Origin: Gammaproteobacteria bacterium
Lineage (GTDB): Bacteria > Pseudomonadota > Gammaproteobacteria > Nevskiales > Nevskiaceae
NCBI GenBank assembly: GCA_016182805.1
Contig: JACPFV010000013.1
Coordinates: forward strand, 26,470-90,469
DNA: 64,000 nt
Reading direction: 5' to 3'
Position 1 is the first letter of the stretch, and every line of letters begins with the position of its first letter. Below are positions 45,835 through 55,550 of the stretch, piece by piece. The position numbers were made by a program, and so were the translations under genes. The notes below the pieces were generated by a model. It did not search any database. It had not been told where the DNA came from and saw nothing but the letters and a program-made list of their open reading frames with translations.

Positions 45835-46916
45835 TCCGCCCCGCCTTGCTTCTTGTAATGCGCCGCCGCGGCGACCGGGTCGAGCGCCACCCGCTCGCCC
45901 GCCGCCAGCCCGGCCAGCACGGGGATGCGGCCGTCGGCGCCCGGCGAGCCGGCGCGCACGGCGCGGAATGCGACCCTGGCCCGGTCGTCCACGACGTAGA
46001 GGGCGGTCACTTCACCGCGGTGCACGACGGCCTCGGGCGGCACCAGCAGCCCCTGGCTCTCGCCGCTGACGAACGCGATCTTGACCAGCGTGCCGGGAAA
46101 GACCCCGGCGTCCGCGTCCAGGCGCGGCAGGTCGGCGAGCACGCGGAAGCTGTGCGTGGCCGGATCGGCGGCCGGCGGGATGCGCAGCTCGCCGATGGCC
46201 GCGCTGCGGCCGTCCGGCAGGATGGCGCGCGCCTTGCGGTGTTTGCGCAGCGGCCCGATGTGCTGCTGCGGGATGTCCACCGCCACGCGCAGGTGGTCCA
46301 GGGACACCCCGGTCATCAGCGGGCGGCCCGGCGTCACCGTCTCGCCCAGCTGCACCTGGCGCGAGACGACGATGCCGCCATACGGAGCGCGGATCGTGGT
46401 GTAGCCGAGACCCTCCCTGGCTTCGGTCAGCGCCTCCTGCGCCGCCTTGGCGCGGGCGGCCGCCGCGTCCAGGTCCGCGGCGGCCTTGTCGAGCTGCGCC
46501 TTGGCGACGAGCTTCCTCTCGTACACGTCGCGGGTGCGGTCGTGGACCAGCTGCGCTTCCGCCAGGCGCGCATGGGCTTCCGCCAGCGCCGCCTCGGCGG
46601 CGCGCGTGCGTGCCTGCTGCTCGGTCGTGGTGATGCGAACGATCACCGCGCCTTTCTCCACGTGGTCGCCCACGTCGTACGGAAGCTCCACCACGCGCCC
46701 GCCGGTCTGCGCCGAGACGGTGGACTGGTTCGTCGCCTCGACCACGCCGTCGAACGCAGTCTCGCGGGCCACGGGAGCCAGCTCGACCGCGGCGGTCGGA
46801 AAAGGCGCCGTCGCCGCGGCCTGCTCCGCGGTCGCGGAGGGTGGGGGATCCGAGCAGGCGGAGAGCAGGGCCGCGGCGAGCGGCATGAACGGCGGCAGGA
46901 GGCGCGAGAAAGCCAT
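45831..46916 (-). CDS. RND efflux periplasmic adaptor lipoprotein (second system)
   Basis: 361 residues. Signal peptide and lipobox LLSAC (cysteine about 21); lipoyl halves TGGRVVELPYDVGDHVEKGAVIVRI and TIRAPYGGIVVSRQVQLGETV around a coiled coil (about 102-168); LLVPPEAVVHRGEVTALYVVDD in the proximal domain. Ends in the first codons of the RND gene. Lies 22 bases downstream of the DUF2892 gene, same strand. Confidence 0.92.
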
Positions 46917-46938
46917 GGGCGGTACCGTGCGGCGCGGG

Positions 46939-47196
46939 TCAGTCCAGGGGACGCGTCGCGCAAAAGGCGGGCCCCGCCTTCACGCCGAGCCTGCCCAGGA
47001 TCATGGCCAGCGGGCAGAAGCCGGTGAACGAGGCCTGGAGCATGTTGGCGCCGACGAACGCGGTGAACCACAGCCAGTTGGCGCTGTGCAGCTGCGACAG
47101 CGCCAGCGACGCCAGGACGAAGACGCCGGCGAAGCGGAACACCCACCGGTCGACGGTGGTCGCGGCAGGGGCGGAAGTCGGGGTATTTGCGGTCAT
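46939..47196 (-). CDS. DUF2892 small inner-membrane protein
   Basis: 85 residues with two hydrophobic segments ([18 protein letters not shown] and [17 protein letters not shown]) followed by [18 protein letters not shown], the DUF2892/YgaP-C-terminal pattern with a conserved cysteine. Such proteins accompany rhodaneses and BigR-type regulators. ATG 47196; the upstream in-frame extension is the shadow of the ArsR gene. Confidence 0.82.
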   Translation of the reverse strand: MTANTPTSAPAATTVDRWVFRFAGVFVLASLALSQLHSANWLWFTAFVGANMLQASFTGFCPLAMILGRLGVKAGPAFCATRPLD

Positions 47197-47276
47197 GGCG
47201 TTTCTCCGGTTGGGGGTTCGGGTCGGGATTTGCGGCGCCGCCGTGTGCGGCGGCGCGTTCGTCGATGGAGTGCGCA

Positions 47277-47636
47277 TCACGGTTTCCGGGGCCTGGCCCG
47301 CGGCGGCGCGGTGTTGCAGAAGTGGCCGTGCAGCACGCGGATCACGTCCAGCGCGGGGCCGGGCCGCACCGAGTAGTAGATGGTCTGCGACTCGCGGCGC
47401 GTGTCCACCAGGCCCTGGTCGCGCAACACCGCCAGGTGCTGCGACAGCGCCGACTGCGACAGCGGAATGCGCTCGTTGAGCGCGCCGACCGACTGCTCGC
47501 CTTCGCCCAGCGTGCACAGGATCAGCAGGCGGTGCGGGTTGGCGAGGCTCTTGAGCAGCGCCGCCGCTTCGCCGGCGTGGGCGCCGATGGCGTCCGCGTG
47601 CGGCAGGCGGGCGGGTCTTGCGGTGGCGCTTGGCAT
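47277..47636 (-). CDS. ArsR/SmtB regulator of the BigR/YgaV/SqrR type
   Basis: 119 residues. Winged [67 protein letters not shown]. Two cysteines, C41 and C107, stand where BigR and YgaV have the pair (C42/C108 in BigR) that forms a di- or tetrasulfide with reactive sulfur species. It should repress its own operon (DUF2892, MFP, RND) and release on persulfide, H2S or oxidation. Start ATG 47636. Confidence 0.85.
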   Translation of the reverse strand: MPSATARPARLPHADAIGAHAGEAAALLKSLANPHRLLILCTLGEGEQSVGALNERIPLSQSALSQHLAVLRDQGLVDTRRESQTIYYSVRPGPALDVIRVLHGHFCNTAPPRARPRKP

Positions 47637-47655
47637 GTTGTGTATCAGGCATAGC

Positions 47656-47677
47656 TAAATAAGATACATCTAATATA
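47656..47677. promoter_or_regulatory. A+T-rich palindrome upstream of the ArsR gene
   Basis: Core AGAT-AC-ATCT with matching A/T bases on both sides (taaataagatacatctaata). It lies 20-41 bases before the ArsR start in an otherwise G+C-rich region; the likely operator of the BigR-like repressor, overlapping its promoter. Confidence 0.6.
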
Positions 47678-47782
47678 ACGATGTCCGTCGCCCCATGCAA
47701 GGGCATGTGTGTCGGGCGCCGCGACGCGACGGTGCCGGTGTAGGAGAGATGCGGATCGGCGACGCTGCGAGCGGTCCCGAAT

Positions 47783-47796
47783 TTGACTTACGTCAA
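47783..47796. promoter_or_regulatory. FNR/ANR-like palindrome upstream of the GH94-like gene
   Basis: TTGAC-TTAC-GTCAA, extended to GAAnTTGAC...GTCAAnTTC with one mismatch pair. It lies 166 bases before ATG 47962. FNR-type consensus is TTGAT-N4-ATCAA, so both half sites keep TTGA. The rest of the 325-base gap 47637-47961 shows only this and the ArsR operator. Confidence 0.55.
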
Positions 47797-47961
47797 TTTC
47801 TTCGCGCCATCCCGCCGGACAATGAGTTCGTCGGCCGCCAACCGACCCCAAGAAGAACAGCGACGACCTCCCGCGCGGCGGGACGCGACCGCGAGCTGGC
47901 GACGGCATTGCAGGGGCGTCAGACCCCCTTCCGGTTTTCGAGGAGCGTGGGGGGAGTTGTC

Positions 47962-50715
47962 ATGAACGATGGAAGCCGCGGCCGTTCCTGCGCCGCGATC
48001 GGCGGCCTTCGATGGCTGCGCGTGTTCGCGCTGGCCGGCGGCGGAATCGCGCTGCTGGCCGGGTGCGGCGGCAGCCAACCGCCGGCGGGCCGGGTGCGGG
48101 GCGCTGCGCCGCCGCCGCTGTCGGCGGAGCCGGCACCGGTCGACGTCGCGTCGACTTTCGGGAGCGGCTCGTTCGGCTCCTGGTTCGTGGACCGCTTCGG
48201 TCTCCCGGCCTACCGCTACGAGGTGGACCAGAACGTCGCCCCCCAGGCGCCGCGCGCCGAGCTGGGCGGCATCACCGATGCCTGGCATCAACTGGGCAAC
48301 GATCACATCGTCGCCAACGCCTACAACCACGGTTACGTCCAGCTCTGGAGCCAGGACCGGCTTTACCAGTGGGCCAATCTTCACGAGCCGTCGGCGGGGC
48401 ACTACGCCGGCGGTTACGGCTACCTGCGCACGGCCGGGCGCATCGACAGCACGCATTTCGGCGACCGTGCCGCCGACGGACAATGGTCGCGCGAGTTCGG
48501 GATCGGATATGCGCGCAAGGCGATCCGGCTTCCGGGCGTGACGGTTGAAGAGCACGTCTATGCGCCGTTCGGCGACGACCCGATCCTGCTGCACGAGGTC
48601 ACGATCGCGAACACCTCGTCCGCGCCGCTCGCCGCGTCGTGGTTCGAGTACTGGGACGTCAACCCGTACGTCCAGGTGTGGGGGCTGCATCGCGGCTTCA
48701 GCCCGCCGGAGGCGGACGCGGCCGGTCGGACGATCATGGTCCAGCAACTCCCCCAGGACACCGACGTCGACCCGCTGGCGATCTACGCCGCGGTGCTCGA
48801 CGGCGGCGCCTCCGGTTTCGACACCGACGCCGGCGCGTTCTTCGGCGCCGGCGGGCGCGCGCGTCCCGACGCGGTGGCCGCCGACCGCACGACGCAGTCG
48901 ATCGCGCCGGCGAACCCGCACGGGCAGACCGGCTCGGCGATGGTGGCGTTCCGCTCGCCGGTCGCGGTGCCGGCCGGCGGGCGCGTCACGCTGCGCTACG
49001 CCTACGGCAGCGCGCACGCGCGCGACGTGCCGCAAATCCTCGCGCGCCATCGTGCCGCCGGGACGCTGGAAGCCAGCCAGGACGCCTGGCGCGCGTGGCT
49101 GCCGCGGGCATCGTTCGGAACCGGCGAGCAGGCGATGCCGTGGCTGGCGCGCGAGCTGCAATGGGACGCCTACATGGTCCGCTCCGGCCAGACGTACGAA
49201 GAGGCCTGCGGCCATCACATCCTGTCCCAGGGCGGGTACTACCAGTACGGGCTCGGCTTGCAGGGCGGCTTCCGCGATCAGCTCGGCCTGAGCCTGTCCA
49301 TGATCTCGGCGGACCCCGAGATCGTGCGCGAGACCATCCGCTACTCCGCGCAGCAGCAGGAGCGCGCAAGCGGCCACGTCCCGTACGCCATGGGCCACAT
49401 GTGCACGCCGGTCGCGCTGCCGTCGGCCGATCTGGACTTCTGGTTCTTCCTCGCCGCCGCGGAATACGCGCTCGCGACCCGCGACCTGGCGTTCTTCGAC
49501 GAAAACGTCCGCTTCGCCGACGGCGGCGAAGCCTCGCTGTGGGACCACCTCAAGCTGGCCTACACGCACATGGAGCGCGTGGTCGGGCGCGGCCCGCACG
49601 GCGGCTATTACGTCTCGGCGAGCACCGGCGACTGGACCGACTTTTCCGCGCAGTTCATGCAGATGACCGAGTCGATGCTGGTGACGGCGCAGCTCGCCTA
49701 CGCCTACCCGCGGCTCGCCCAGGTCGCCGAGCTGCGCGGCGACGCGGACCTCGCGGCCGGCCTGCGGCGCGACGGCGACGAGCTGCTGCGCGTGCTGCGT
49801 GCCGAGTGGACCGGCCGCTGGTTCTCGCGCGGCTACTCCGGGAACACGCGGCTCGGAGTCGGCGCGATCTACCAGGAGCCGCAGCCGTGGGCACTGCTCG
49901 CCGGCGCGGCCGACGCCGCGAATGCCTCCAGCCTGGTGGCGAACGTGCTGCGGTTCCTGACCGGGATCGGCGCGCCCGGCGGGCCGAGCCCGATCGGATC
50001 GGCCCAGTCGCCCGCGGCCAACGATCCCGACGTCGGCGAGCGCGCGCCGCCGCAGTTCCAGGAAGCCGGCGCGCTGGGGTCGTACGGCGGCGGCAACGCG
50101 GTGTTCCTGGGCGGCGTCTGGTACGCGCTCAACGGCCCGCTGGCCTGGGCGCTGGGGCGGCTCGACGGCCAAGTCGCGGACGCCCGCGCGCTCGCATGGG
50201 ACGAATACCTGCGCAACACCCTGGCGTGGCACGCGCAGGCGTTCCCCGACCGCTGGAACGGGGTGCTGTCGGTCGACGACGTTTGCTGGGCGTGGTACGC
50301 GAAGGACAAGGGCATGTGCGGCGACGAGGTGCTCGCGCCGCAGTACCGCTACGCCGGGCAGATCCTCAACAAGCACGCCTGGTGGCTGTGGACGATACAG
50401 AAGCTCGCCGGGATCGAGCCGGACGCCCTCGGCTACCGCATCGAGCCGCATCTGCCGTTCGCGCACTTCTCGCTGCGCCTGCCGGGCGTCGGCATCGCGG
50501 CGGAGCCGGGATCGCTGCGCGGGTACGTGCGCACCGAGCGCGCGGACCGGCTCCTGATGCGCGTGCGCTTGCCCGCGACCGCGGCTACCGTGCGCGCCTG
50601 GGTGGCCGGCGAAAGCGTTCCGGTCGAAGTCGCCGGCGACACCGTCGCCTTCACCCTCCAGGCCGGGGCCGCGCGCGCGCCGGCGGACTGGGCCGTCGCC
50701 TGGGGCGCGCCGTGA
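47962..50715 (+). CDS. GH94-like (glycoside phosphorylase family) lipoprotein
   Basis: 917 residues. Signal peptide with lipobox LLAGC (cysteine about 35), so probably anchored in the outer membrane. N-terminal beta-sandwich as in GT36/GH94 enzymes (GYVQLWSQDRLYQW...AGGYGYL), then an (alpha/alpha)6 barrel with YQYGLGLQGGFRDQLGLSLSMI, where D439 aligns with the catalytic Asp of cellobiose-type phosphorylases, and a C-terminal GYRIEPHLPFAHFSLRLPG. GH94 enzymes normally work in the cytosol with phosphate; an exported one may be a hydrolase. ATG follows gggggag. Followed at 62 bases by another lipoprotein gene. Confidence 0.78.
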   Translation: MNDGSRGRSCAAIGGLRWLRVFALAGGGIALLAGCGGSQPPAGRVRGAAPPPLSAEPAPVDVASTFGSGSFGSWFVDRFGLPAYRYEVDQNVAPQAPRAELGGITDAWHQLGNDHIVANAYNHGYVQLWSQDRLYQWANLHEPSAGHYAGGYGYLRTAGRIDSTHFGDRAADGQWSREFGIGYARKAIRLPGVTVEEHVYAPFGDDPILLHEVTIANTSSAPLAASWFEYWDVNPYVQVWGLHRGFSPPEADAAGRTIMVQQLPQDTDVDPLAIYAAVLDGGASGFDTDAGAFFGAGGRARPDAVAADRTTQSIAPANPHGQTGSAMVAFRSPVAVPAGGRVTLRYAYGSAHARDVPQILARHRAAGTLEASQDAWRAWLPRASFGTGEQAMPWLARELQWDAYMVRSGQTYEEACGHHILSQGGYYQYGLGLQGGFRDQLGLSLSMISADPEIVRETIRYSAQQQERASGHVPYAMGHMCTPVALPSADLDFWFFLAAAEYALATRDLAFFDENVRFADGGEASLWDHLKLAYTHMERVVGRGPHGGYYVSASTGDWTDFSAQFMQMTESMLVTAQLAYAYPRLAQVAELRGDADLAAGLRRDGDELLRVLRAEWTGRWFSRGYSGNTRLGVGAIYQEPQPWALLAGAADAANASSLVANVLRFLTGIGAPGGPSPIGSAQSPAANDPDVGERAPPQFQEAGALGSYGGGNAVFLGGVWYALNGPLAWALGRLDGQVADARALAWDEYLRNTLAWHAQAFPDRWNGVLSVDDVCWAWYAKDKGMCGDEVLAPQYRYAGQILNKHAWWLWTIQKLAGIEPDALGYRIEPHLPFAHFSLRLPGVGIAAEPGSLRGYVRTERADRLLMRVRLPATAATVRAWVAGESVPVEVAGDTVAFTLQAGAARAPADWAVAWGAP

Positions 50716-50777
50716 CCGCGGGCGCGGGTGGGGGTGCGGCGCCCGTCCCGTTCTTTCCTGAGCAACAGGCCGCCGCC

Positions 50778-53360
50778 GTGACATCCGCGCATCGCATCCT
50801 CGCCCTGATCCCCGTCGTCCTGCTCGCGGCCTGCGACCGCAGCCCGGCGCCGGATTCCGCCGCGTCGCGGGACGCCGGCTACGGCTACGACTTCCCGGCG
50901 CCGCAGGATGCGCCGTGGCCGGAGTTCCGGCACGACCGGCGCAACACCGGGCGCACGCGGATCGAGGCCCGCTACCAGGGCGACGCGCCGTGGATGTTCC
51001 AGACCGGCAAGGGCATCTTCTCGCCGCCGGCGATCGGCGGCGACGGCTCCATATACGTCGGCAGCGCCGACCGCTTCTTCTACGCGCTCGACCGCCGCGG
51101 TGGCCTGCGCTGGAAATTCGAGACCGGCGAGATCATCGACTCCGCCGCGGCGCTGACTGCCGCCGCCGCGAACGGCGGCGTCGAAGCGGTGACCTTCGGC
51201 TCCGGCGACGAGTACATCTACCAGCTCGCCACCGCCGACGGCGCGCTGCTCTGGAAGACGCGCGCGCAAAACGCCACCTCATCGACCCAGCTCGTGAACT
51301 GGTGGGAGGGCCACGTCGTGCACGGCCGCGACGGCACGCTGTACGCGGGCAATACCGGCGGCGCGGCCTACGCGCTGAAGCCCGACGGCGGCATCAAGTG
51401 GTTTCACGCCGTCGGCAATTCGGTCTGGGGCGTCGCCGCCGAGGCCGACGACGGCAGCACCTACTGGGCCTCGCTGGATCCGCAGAACAACGTGTTCGCG
51501 CTCAACGCCGACGGCTCGCCGAAGTGGTCCAAGCCCATCGCCGCGTTCGCCACCGCGCCGCCGTCGATCGGCGCCGACGGCACGGTCTATGCCTCGTCCT
51601 TCGACGGCCAGCTCTACGCGCTGGACCCGGCCACGGGCGTGCAAAAATGGGCCTTCCAGACCGGCGACCACGTCTACGCCGGCACCGCGCTGATCGACGA
51701 CCCGCGCGGCGAGCGCATCGTGCTGGCATCGGCCGACGGCTCGGTGTACTGCCTGGACGCCGCCGGCGCGCTGCGGTGGCGCTACGACACCGGCGACGCG
51801 ATCCGCTCGTCGCCGGCGGTCGGCCGCGCGCCGGCCGGCGAGGATCGCGACATCGTCTACGTCGGTGCCAGCGACGGCCGCCTGTACGCGCTCAACGCCG
51901 ACGACGGCACGCGCCGCTGGAGCTTCGACACCACGGCGCACGATGACCCGGTGCTGCGCGACCGCAACGACCTCAACGCCTCGCCGGCGCTGGGCGCGAG
52001 CGGCGTCGTCATCGCCGGCGAGCACGGCCAGGTCTGGTACGTGCCGTACGACTGGTGCCTGCACGCCGCCGACGCCCGCTGCGACACGCGGGCGGGCGAG
52101 ACCTTCGCCGACGAGCTGGCGGCGATCTACTACGTCACGCCCGGCGGCAACACCCGGCCCTACGGCCCGGCCGAGGCTTTCGCCGGCACGCCGCTGCCGA
52201 CCACGCGCTTCGTGCTGCGCCAGGGCGGGCAGACGCAGGACGGCCGCCTGTTCAACCCCCTGCCGACGACGGCGGAGAGCCTGGTCGGTGTCACGCCGCC
52301 GTTCGACTTCGTCGCGGACCTGTCCGGCGACGGCCATTTCCTGCATATCGCGCCGACCGGGTTTCTTGAGCCGGACACCGACTACGAGCTGACGGTGTCG
52401 GCCCCGTACCTCGTCGGCGCGCCGGCGGCCGGCGCCGCGCCGGCGGGCACCGTGACCGCGGGCTACCGCTTCCGCAGCGCGCCGGCCGGCGAGCCGCTGC
52501 CGCTGTCGGTCGGGCCCGACCGCGTCTCGGCCTTCAACCTCGCGCGCCTGGCGGTGCCGCTGCCGGCGTTCCTGCCGTCGATCAACCAGATCGGCTTCGA
52601 CTCCTACGACTGGATCGTGGGCACGCTCGACAAGACCGCGGCCGACCCCGGCGGCGAGGGCCGCGTGCTGCTGTGGGTGATCGGCGCGCTGCGCGACGGC
52701 GCGGGCTTTCCGCAGGTGAACGCCTCCGGCCGCTTCGAGTTCCGCTTCCCCTTGCAGGGCCGGTATCGCAACAACGACCTGCTGCTCGCCAACAACGCCC
52801 TGTCGCTGACCTTCAGCTTCGGCGAAGTGCCGATGGAGAGCTTCAACGTCTACGGCCGCCTGGGCGCCGACATGGTCATGCGCCAGCCGGCGCTGCACGT
52901 CGACGTGTTCTGCCCCGACGTCCCGACCTACGGCCCGCTGCTCAACCTGTTCAAGCTGTGCAACGCGCGCCAGCACCTGCCGGTCGCCGGCACGTATCTG
53001 ACGCGCGCCTATCCGCCGCAGGGCGACGCCAACGTCCGGCCCGCCAACCTCGCCGTGACCGCCTTCACGCTGACGCCGCCGACCGCGGTCGCGTCCGGCT
53101 CGGTCGACGCCGCGCTGGTCGTCACCCGCGGCAGCTATCGCGCGGACCGCCACGCGGTCTCGATCCTGCTGGTGGACGCCGACAGCGGCGTGCCGGTGGC
53201 GGTGGACTACCAGAAGAGCCTCGCCGTCGCCGCCGACGCGGCCGGCAACGTCCGGTCCGCCCGCCTGGCGCTGCCGGCGGGTACGACGTTGCCGCCGGCG
53301 GTGAAGGCCTACCTCATCGCCGACGTGTTCCCCGTGCAGGTCAAGGCTCTAAGCCCGTAG
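50778..53360 (+). CDS. PQQ-like beta-propeller lipoprotein with C-terminal Ig-like region
   Basis: 860 residues. GTG start, signal peptide with lipobox LLAAC (cysteine about 19). Residues about 60-420 hold seven propeller repeats of the GxxYxxxxDxxxYALDxxxGxxxWxF type (YVGSADRFFYALDRRG, YASSFDGQLYALDPATG, YVGASDGRLYALNADDG). The C-terminal half is strand-rich (TAFTLTPPTAVASGSVDAALVVTRG) and contains four cysteines. It probably scaffolds or binds polymer at the cell surface together with the GH94-like protein. The earlier in-frame region is a shadow of that gene. Ends 12 bases inside the convergent gene. Confidence 0.78.
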   Translation: MTSAHRILALIPVVLLAACDRSPAPDSAASRDAGYGYDFPAPQDAPWPEFRHDRRNTGRTRIEARYQGDAPWMFQTGKGIFSPPAIGGDGSIYVGSADRFFYALDRRGGLRWKFETGEIIDSAAALTAAAANGGVEAVTFGSGDEYIYQLATADGALLWKTRAQNATSSTQLVNWWEGHVVHGRDGTLYAGNTGGAAYALKPDGGIKWFHAVGNSVWGVAAEADDGSTYWASLDPQNNVFALNADGSPKWSKPIAAFATAPPSIGADGTVYASSFDGQLYALDPATGVQKWAFQTGDHVYAGTALIDDPRGERIVLASADGSVYCLDAAGALRWRYDTGDAIRSSPAVGRAPAGEDRDIVYVGASDGRLYALNADDGTRRWSFDTTAHDDPVLRDRNDLNASPALGASGVVIAGEHGQVWYVPYDWCLHAADARCDTRAGETFADELAAIYYVTPGGNTRPYGPAEAFAGTPLPTTRFVLRQGGQTQDGRLFNPLPTTAESLVGVTPPFDFVADLSGDGHFLHIAPTGFLEPDTDYELTVSAPYLVGAPAAGAAPAGTVTAGYRFRSAPAGEPLPLSVGPDRVSAFNLARLAVPLPAFLPSINQIGFDSYDWIVGTLDKTAADPGGEGRVLLWVIGALRDGAGFPQVNASGRFEFRFPLQGRYRNNDLLLANNALSLTFSFGEVPMESFNVYGRLGADMVMRQPALHVDVFCPDVPTYGPLLNLFKLCNARQHLPVAGTYLTRAYPPQGDANVRPANLAVTAFTLTPPTAVASGSVDAALVVTRGSYRADRHAVSILLVDADSGVPVAVDYQKSLAVAADAAGNVRSARLALPAGTTLPPAVKAYLIADVFPVQVKALSP

Positions 53361-54374
53361 GATCGCCTGCGCCGCCTCCGAGGCGTAGAAGCCTTCGAGG
53401 TTGCGGCGGATCAAGGGTTCCAGCAGCTTCTGCTTCTTCAGCGCGGCGACCAGCGGCGGGGCGAAGCGCAGGGCGTCGGCCAGCATCATTTCGCGCGTGA
53501 CGCCGACCTCGTCGAGGATGGCGTGCAGCGTCGAGTTGCCGTACTTGGCGTAGAAGGCGTCGATGCCGGCATCGACCATCTCCTGGAACACGTGGGTCCC
53601 GCGCAGGTGCTGCCAGTACTCGTAGCTGATGACGAAGAACTCCTCGATGTCCAGGCTGCCGGCGAAGTCGCGCAGGTCGGCGAGCGTGCGGTGCTTGTTG
53701 TCGGCCCACAGGCCGAGGACCACCTCGCGGAACTCGTCGGTCTCGAACACGCGCAGCAGGAACGCCTCGCTCGCCTGCATGCTGGCCTGGGTGTTCTTGC
53801 GCACGTACGACTTGAGGTTTTCCTCCAGCATCGCGCCCAGCTCCGGCTTGGCGCGGTCCACCAGGTTCTTGCCCAGCCGCAGTGCCGCGCGGGCGCCGGG
53901 GATGCGGTCGGCCACGCGGCTGCGGCCGACGTAGTCGCGGATGCCCGAGTACAGCAACTCGGCGATCAGCGACGAGTAGATCGGGTTGGCCACCGACTCG
54001 CGCACCAGCGCCTCGCGCAGCGTCTTGAGTTCCAGGGCCTTGTCCAGGAACTGCTCGAACATGCGGTCCGGCAGCGCCTCGGCCAGCGTGGTGCGGTCCA
54101 GCGCCTTGTGGCGGTAGAGCTTGCGCGCGATGTCGCCGACCAGCTCCGGCATGGCGCCGCCCAGGCGCATGTGCACGGCGTACTCCCGCACGGTCTGCTT
54201 GACCAGGCCGGCGCCGACCACCGCCTTGAGCTTGAGCCGGCGCGCGTCCGCCAGGATCGCATCCAGGTTGCGCTCGATGGTCGCGTGCAGCGCCGGGCCT
54301 TCGAGCTGGGCGATGACGTAGGCGACATGGGCGTCGAGCAGCGCTCTGGCCTTGCCGGCGGGGACGTGGGTCAT
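53349..54374 (-). CDS. Conserved hypothetical helical protein next to the desaturase
   Basis: 341 residues, predicted almost all helical, no membrane segment or signal peptide. Not recognised. Visible features: LADARRLKLKAVVGAGLVKQTVREYAVHMRLGGAMPELVGDIARKLY and a central SVANPIYSSLIAELLYSGIRDYVGRSRVADRIPGARAALRLGKNLVDRA. It lies downstream of the desaturase on the same strand (67-base gap), so a lipid-related role is possible. Codon use is like the neighbours. Confidence 0.65.
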   Translation of the reverse strand: MTHVPAGKARALLDAHVAYVIAQLEGPALHATIERNLDAILADARRLKLKAVVGAGLVKQTVREYAVHMRLGGAMPELVGDIARKLYRHKALDRTTLAEALPDRMFEQFLDKALELKTLREALVRESVANPIYSSLIAELLYSGIRDYVGRSRVADRIPGARAALRLGKNLVDRAKPELGAMLEENLKSYVRKNTQASMQASEAFLLRVFETDEFREVVLGLWADNKHRTLADLRDFAGSLDIEEFFVISYEYWQHLRGTHVFQEMVDAGIDAFYAKYGNSTLHAILDEVGVTREMMLADALRFAPPLVAALKKQKLLEPLIRRNLEGFYASEAAQAILRA

Positions 54375-54441
54375 GGAGGCGACCGTGTGGGGCGGGCGGC
54401 CAGCCTAGCAGGCCCGGCGGCGTTGCCGGAACCGCCGGAAG

Positions 54442-55536
54442 TCAGGCGCCGGCCGCCGCGCCCAGTGCCGCCTGCGGCCGCGTCGGCAGCGCCAGGCGGA
54501 AGATGCGACGCACCACGGTGCCGAACTGGCGCCACAGCGGACCGGTGTTGTACGGCAGTCCGTGGCGCCGGCACGCCGCCCGCACCTCCTGCGCGATGTC
54601 GGCGTAGCGGTGCGCCGGCAGGTTCGGGAACAGGTGGTGCTCGATCTGGTGGCTCAGGTTGCCGCTCATGATGTGGAACAGCGGCCCGCCGGTGAGGTTG
54701 GCGGAGCCCAGCAACTGGCGGTGGTACCACTGGGCGCGCGTCTCGTTCTCCAGCACCGACTTCGGGAACTGCCGCACGCCGTCGGGGAAGTGGCCGCAGA
54801 AGATGATCGTGTAGGCCCACAGGTTGCGCGCCAGGTTGGCGGCCAGGTTGCCGGCGAACACGAACGGCGCGAACGGGCCGGCCAGCAGCGGGAACGCGAC
54901 GTAGTCCTTCAGCGTCTGGCCGCGCGTCTTGGTCCAGATGCCCTTGAGCACGCGCAGCGCGTCCTTCTTGTCCTTCTTGCCCTTGAGCACGCGCTCGACC
55001 TCGAGGTCGTGCAGCGCCACGCCGTACTGGAAGAACACCGCCAGCAGGAACGCCCACAGCGGGTTCAGCAGGAAGTACGGGTGCCAGCGCTTCTCGTCCG
55101 ACATGCGCAGTACGCCGTAGCCGATGTCGCGGTCCACGCCCTGCACGTTGGTGTAGGTGTGGTGCAGGTAGTTGTGCGAATGGCGCCACTGGTCGCTGGG
55201 GCAGGCGGTGTCCCAGTCGAACCGGCGCGAGCTGTACGCCGGATCGTTCATCCAGTCGTACTGGCCGTGCATGATGTTGTGGCCGATTTCCATGTTGTCC
55301 AGGATCTTGGACGCCGACAGCGCGGCCACGCCGGCCAGCCAGGCAGGCGGGAAAAAGCCCAGGAACAGCAGGCCGCGGCCGCCCAGTTCCAGGCCGCGCT
55401 GGATGCGGACGATGCGGCGGATGTAGCGCGCGTCGCGCTCGCCGAGGTCGGCCAGCACGCGGTCGCGGATGGCGTCCATATCCCGGCCGAAGGCTTCGAT
55501 CCGTTCGGCGCCGGGATGGGGCAGGGGATGGGGCAT
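54442..55536 (-). CDS. desB: Membrane acyl-CoA/phospholipid delta-9 desaturase (DesB-like)
   Basis: 364 residues. Three histidine boxes for the di-iron centre: GHNIMHGQYDW, HSHNYLHHTYTN and HQIEHHLFP. Two hydrophobic double-spans lie around 55-80 and 150-240. Makes cis double bonds in acyl chains. The neighbouring ferredoxin reductase would deliver electrons, and the divergent TetR protein resembles DesT, giving the P. aeruginosa desT-desCB layout. ATG 55536. Confidence 0.88.
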   Translation of the reverse strand: MPHPLPHPGAERIEAFGRDMDAIRDRVLADLGERDARYIRRIVRIQRGLELGGRGLLFLGFFPPAWLAGVAALSASKILDNMEIGHNIMHGQYDWMNDPAYSSRRFDWDTACPSDQWRHSHNYLHHTYTNVQGVDRDIGYGVLRMSDEKRWHPYFLLNPLWAFLLAVFFQYGVALHDLEVERVLKGKKDKKDALRVLKGIWTKTRGQTLKDYVAFPLLAGPFAPFVFAGNLAANLARNLWAYTIIFCGHFPDGVRQFPKSVLENETRAQWYHRQLLGSANLTGGPLFHIMSGNLSHQIEHHLFPNLPAHRYADIAQEVRAACRRHGLPYNTGPLWRQFGTVVRRIFRLALPTRPQAALGAAAGA

Positions 55537-55550
55537 GAGGGTCTCCGGTT

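Noticed and set aside
48639..53360. 1573-residue open frame
   Set aside because: The part before 50778 is a frame shadow of the GH94-like gene (Arg/Ala-rich); a clear lipoprotein signal peptide starts at 50778.
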